A stretch of DNA of 64,000 nt from Scopulibacillus darangshiensis (lineage in GTDB: Bacteria > Bacillota > Bacilli > Bacillales > Sporolactobacillaceae). The DNA lies in NCBI RefSeq assembly GCF_004341035.1, contig NZ_SLXK01000016.1, positions 23,250-87,249 of the forward strand, read 5' to 3'. Every line of letters starts with the position of its first letter. Within the stretch, counting starts at the first letter, position 1. Shown here piece after piece: positions 61,966 through 64,000 of this stretch. The notes beneath the pieces are model-generated. The model saw only the letters and a program-made list of their open reading frames with translations. It made no database searches and had not been told where the DNA came from. The translations under genes and the position numbers were made by a program.

Positions 61966-62130
61966 GTGCAGACTTTAGGGTGCAAGTCCCGAACAGTGAG
62001 GGCAGTAGTAACTGTAGCTTAAGACAAGGATATGCGGGGCGACCTTCATATCTGATGGAAGTCGGCGACAAACGGTGCAGCATATACTGTCGCAATATCG
62101 ATGACGCGCAATCCCGTAAGAGGCCCCTCT
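61966..62130 (+). mobile_element. group II intron 5' fragment
   Basis: GTGCAGACTTTAGGGTGCAAGTCCC, given here as GTGCAGACTTTAGGG then TGCAAGTCCC, opens the region; AGTAACTGTAGCTTAAG and GAAGTCGGCGACAAAC follow. This is the wording of domain I at the 5' end of bacterial group II introns. There is no reverse transcriptase gene and no domain V hairpin, so it is a truncated remnant. The right boundary is approximate. Confidence 0.75.
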
Positions 62131-62426
62131 CTGACATCATTCACCCTTTTCGCCTCCAATCTCTTGTAACTATTAGACAAGTTCTTCATTTAAAAAGTCT
62201 ATGTCATTGAGATGAGAAGACATGCCTGGAAGTTTTATTCAGGTAACTAAATTATGGGTGTTTCGAATGTAATGGGCATATGACAAAATGACATAATGAA
62301 ATCCTTTCAAACAAGCTATTTAGATGCTATTAGCAGATCCGATTACTAGAAGCTTTGAATAGAGAAAGAAGACTGGAGCACAAGGGGTTTTTACCGCGCA
62401 TAATTCCTGGTTGGCTATCATCAAGT
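62131..62426. other. gap between intron remnant and mupG terminator
   Basis: 296 bases of AT-rich sequence without a convincing gene. Nothing structured was recognised apart from the ends of the flanking elements. Confidence 0.5.
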
Positions 62427-62462
62427 AAAAAGACAATGGGATTATCCCCCATTGCCTTTTTT
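62427..62462 (-). terminator. terminator after the mupG-like gene
   Basis: Minus strand AAAAAAGGCAATGGG/CCCATTGTCTTTTT with a short loop. It can work from both sides. Confidence 0.85.
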
Positions 62463-62486
62463 AAGCCGTAATTAATCAATCTTATA

Positions 62487-63578
62487 TTAACCTTTATTTT
62501 TAAGACTAAAAGATCCCCAAGGCTTTATATAATCTAATAGAAATAATTCTTCGTCAACCACTTTTCCTATGATATTCTTTCGTTTGTCCTGTGGCATATC
62601 CTTTAAAATAACCTGTAGTTCACCTTTATATTTGCCAAATGAATTATTTCCAATTGAAATTTGCCCTCTTTTTTGTGAAACACTAGTTCGTAGGGGGAAT
62701 TCTTCATTTTGATATTTTTTTCTTACCTCAGTAGAACGAATCATATAATCACTTATGTCTCCGCGTCGAATATGCTTTTCGTTGAATAATATCCTTTCCT
62801 CAACATCAGACATGTTATGTTCGGTTTGAACCTTTAATTCAATTAAATTCCGATTTAATTCGCTGAGTAACCGTAATTCAGCATCACTCGCATAAGCATT
62901 GCCAATAACAACATCATCAATGCATCCTGTCGCCCACAAATGTTTTGCCTGGATATCTATTGGCAACTGACGATGCTGTTCTAAGGTGCAGAGGCCATCA
63001 TTAATGTCCCAAGGCCCTATAGCACCTCCTTGAGATGTAACAAATGCAGCAGTTCGTATCCCATACCTCTTAAATCTTCGGCTACAGCGAACAAAAAAAT
63101 CATAGGGTAAGCCCGTAAACCGCTGAGGATAAAAGTTATGACATCCTAACAGTCTATCTTTGTTGGGCTGGTGCGAGAGTATATTTTCTAAGTAGTTAAT
63201 ATCGTTACTCATATTTAATTCAATATTCAGCCCATATTCATTTTGCGTCAGTTTAGCTTCTCTTAAGCCATCAAATCCCACATCTAGGCGAATCCCATCA
63301 GCTCCAAGTTCTGAAAAGAGGCGCAAATCATCATAATTAATGCCTAATTTTTGAAAAACAGCTGGAGCAATATCCAGGATAACCTCGATATTTTTACTTT
63401 TTGCATGATTAATAATTTCGCTGAAATCAGTAATGATATCCTCTTTTTCCTTGTTAACAGAAAGCAGGCACGTAAAAACCCGCTCGAATCCATAATGTGA
63501 AGCTTTTGTTAAATAGGACATATCCTGTTCTTTTGTGGAGTGTTCCGGATAAATCGAAACGCCCAATTTACGCGCCAT
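62487..63578 (-). CDS. mupG: MupG family protein (6-phospho-N-acetylmuramidase-like)
   Basis: 363 residues, DUF871 family. GVSIYPEHSTKEQDMSYL at the N-terminus, GADGIRLDVGFDGL, LGCHNFYPQRFTGLPY and the C-terminal KPWGSFSL are characteristic. MupG of Staphylococcus hydrolyses MurNAc-6-phosphate-GlcNAc during cell-wall recycling. ATG 63578 follows GGAG in the end of the preceding gene. No murQ or PTS gene is in the window; its partner is a small membrane protein. Confidence 0.82.
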   Translation of the reverse strand: MARKLGVSIYPEHSTKEQDMSYLTKASHYGFERVFTCLLSVNKEKEDIITDFSEIINHAKSKNIEVILDIAPAVFQKLGINYDDLRLFSELGADGIRLDVGFDGLREAKLTQNEYGLNIELNMSNDINYLENILSHQPNKDRLLGCHNFYPQRFTGLPYDFFVRCSRRFKRYGIRTAAFVTSQGGAIGPWDINDGLCTLEQHRQLPIDIQAKHLWATGCIDDVVIGNAYASDAELRLLSELNRNLIELKVQTEHNMSDVEERILFNEKHIRRGDISDYMIRSTEVRKKYQNEEFPLRTSVSQKRGQISIGNNSFGKYKGELQVILKDMPQDKRKNIIGKVVDEELFLLDYIKPWGSFSLKNKG

Positions 63579-63846
63579 TTTTAAAGTCTCCTTTTAACTG
63601 TTTCATAAATCCTGTTATATACATCCGGTATTTTGCGGATAAAATTGCCGCACAAATAACTGTTGGTACAACGACAATACTTACCATGTGCTTACCTGCG
63701 AAAACAAACAAAATCATCGAAAAACCAATAACCCCAATTGAACTAGCGATCATCTTTAATAAAGACCCATTTGTCACCCATTTTGAACGGTAGGCTATCC
63801 ATTGACCCATAAAGAAGGCGGCTAAAGCACCGATCACCTCAATCAT
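63568..63846 (-). CDS. small membrane protein coupled to mupG
   Basis: 92 residues, three transmembrane helices (about 3-18, 32-50, 57-75) and a basic tail (MKQLKGDFKNG). It overlaps the mupG start by 11 bases and has AAAAGGGG before ATG 63846, so the pair is translated together. No family is recognised. It may be a membrane anchor or transport aid for a cell-wall fragment. Confidence 0.6.
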   Translation of the reverse strand: MIEVIGALAAFFMGQWIAYRSKWVTNGSLLKMIASSIGVIGFSMILFVFAGKHMVSIVVVPTVICAAILSAKYRMYITGFMKQLKGDFKNGA

Positions 63847-63933
63847 TTGCCATTTCCCCTTTTAATTGCTGTTTTTCATATATTTTAAAAAATGGATAGT
63901 AAATGACTCAAACTTCGCACCTTAATAAACTAG

Positions 63934-63963
63934 TGTATCCCTAGTGTTTCTAAGTTTTGTCAA
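63934..63963 (-). promoter_or_regulatory. promoter of the mupG pair
   Basis: Minus strand TTGACA, 18-base spacer, GATACA. A 10-bp palindrome TCAACGTTGA (63960-63969) overlaps the -35 and may be an operator; CACTAG is repeated at the -10. Confidence 0.55.
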
Positions 63964-64000
63964 CGTTGAAAAATGTTCCTTGACAAAGAGTCTAAAAATA

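Overview
The window looks like chromosome of a low-to-mid GC, Gram-positive, Bacillales-type bacterium. The signs are T-box leaders, strong AGGAGG-type ribosome sites, frequent TTG/GTG starts, mtlA-mtlR-mtlD order, a DesK/DesR-like two-component system and an XerS-like recombinase. The species cannot be named from the sequence. A family near Sporolactobacillaceae or Alicyclobacillaceae would fit, but that is inference. No rRNA, tRNA or CRISPR array was seen.

Layout. Positions 1-12.9 kb (+ strand) hold a single nine-gene arginine operon, argF-G-H-C-J-B-D-carA-carB. Two tandem T-box leaders precede it, both with CGC (Arg) as the apparent specifier codon, and a terminator hairpin encloses the carB stop codon. 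From 13 to 30 kb is a loose accessory stretch: an aldo/keto reductase, an ArsB-like permease, MsrA, a DMT exporter, several tiny ORFs, a solitary PyrH paralogue, an ABC transporter with DesKR-like sensor and regulator, an HNH endonuclease behind a LexA-type box, decayed kinase-like and NUDIX genes, CGNR and DinB proteins, and XerS. From 30.4 to 36.7 kb (- strand) are a small membrane protein, a VOC protein and the mannitol operon.

From 36.9 to 49.2 kb (- strand) are ten genes in two transcription units: SDR-ACP-acyl ligase-acyl-CoA dehydrogenase-Zn alcohol dehydrogenase, then EPSP-synthase-like-acyl ligase-acyl-CoA dehydrogenase-dienoyl-CoA-reductase-like-SDR. An EPSP synthase paralogue combined with CoA ligases, acyl-CoA dehydrogenases and dienoyl/enoyl reductases is the gene set known from Streptomyces clusters that convert shikimate to cyclohexanecarboxyl-CoA. 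I infer a shikimate-derived alicyclic acyl starter pathway, perhaps for omega-cyclohexyl membrane lipids.

From 52.6 to 61.9 kb (- strand) is a seven-gene operon behind a textbook sigma-54 promoter (GG-N10-GC) with its own PAS/AAA+ activator. It encodes a PanF/YhdT-type symporter, an ACS-family transporter, an M20 amidohydrolase, an SDR, an aldehyde dehydrogenase and a D-malate/tartrate-type decarboxylating dehydrogenase. These match, step for step, the biochemically described degradation of pantothenate to 2-oxoisovalerate via pantoate, aldopantoate and dimethylmalate. I propose a pantothenate-catabolic operon, and this is the most novel inference here.

Between and after these lie YrhK, an S66 peptidase, a 42-bp-repeat coiled-coil protein, an RQC-minor protein, a truncated group II intron, and a MupG-like gene with a small membrane partner.
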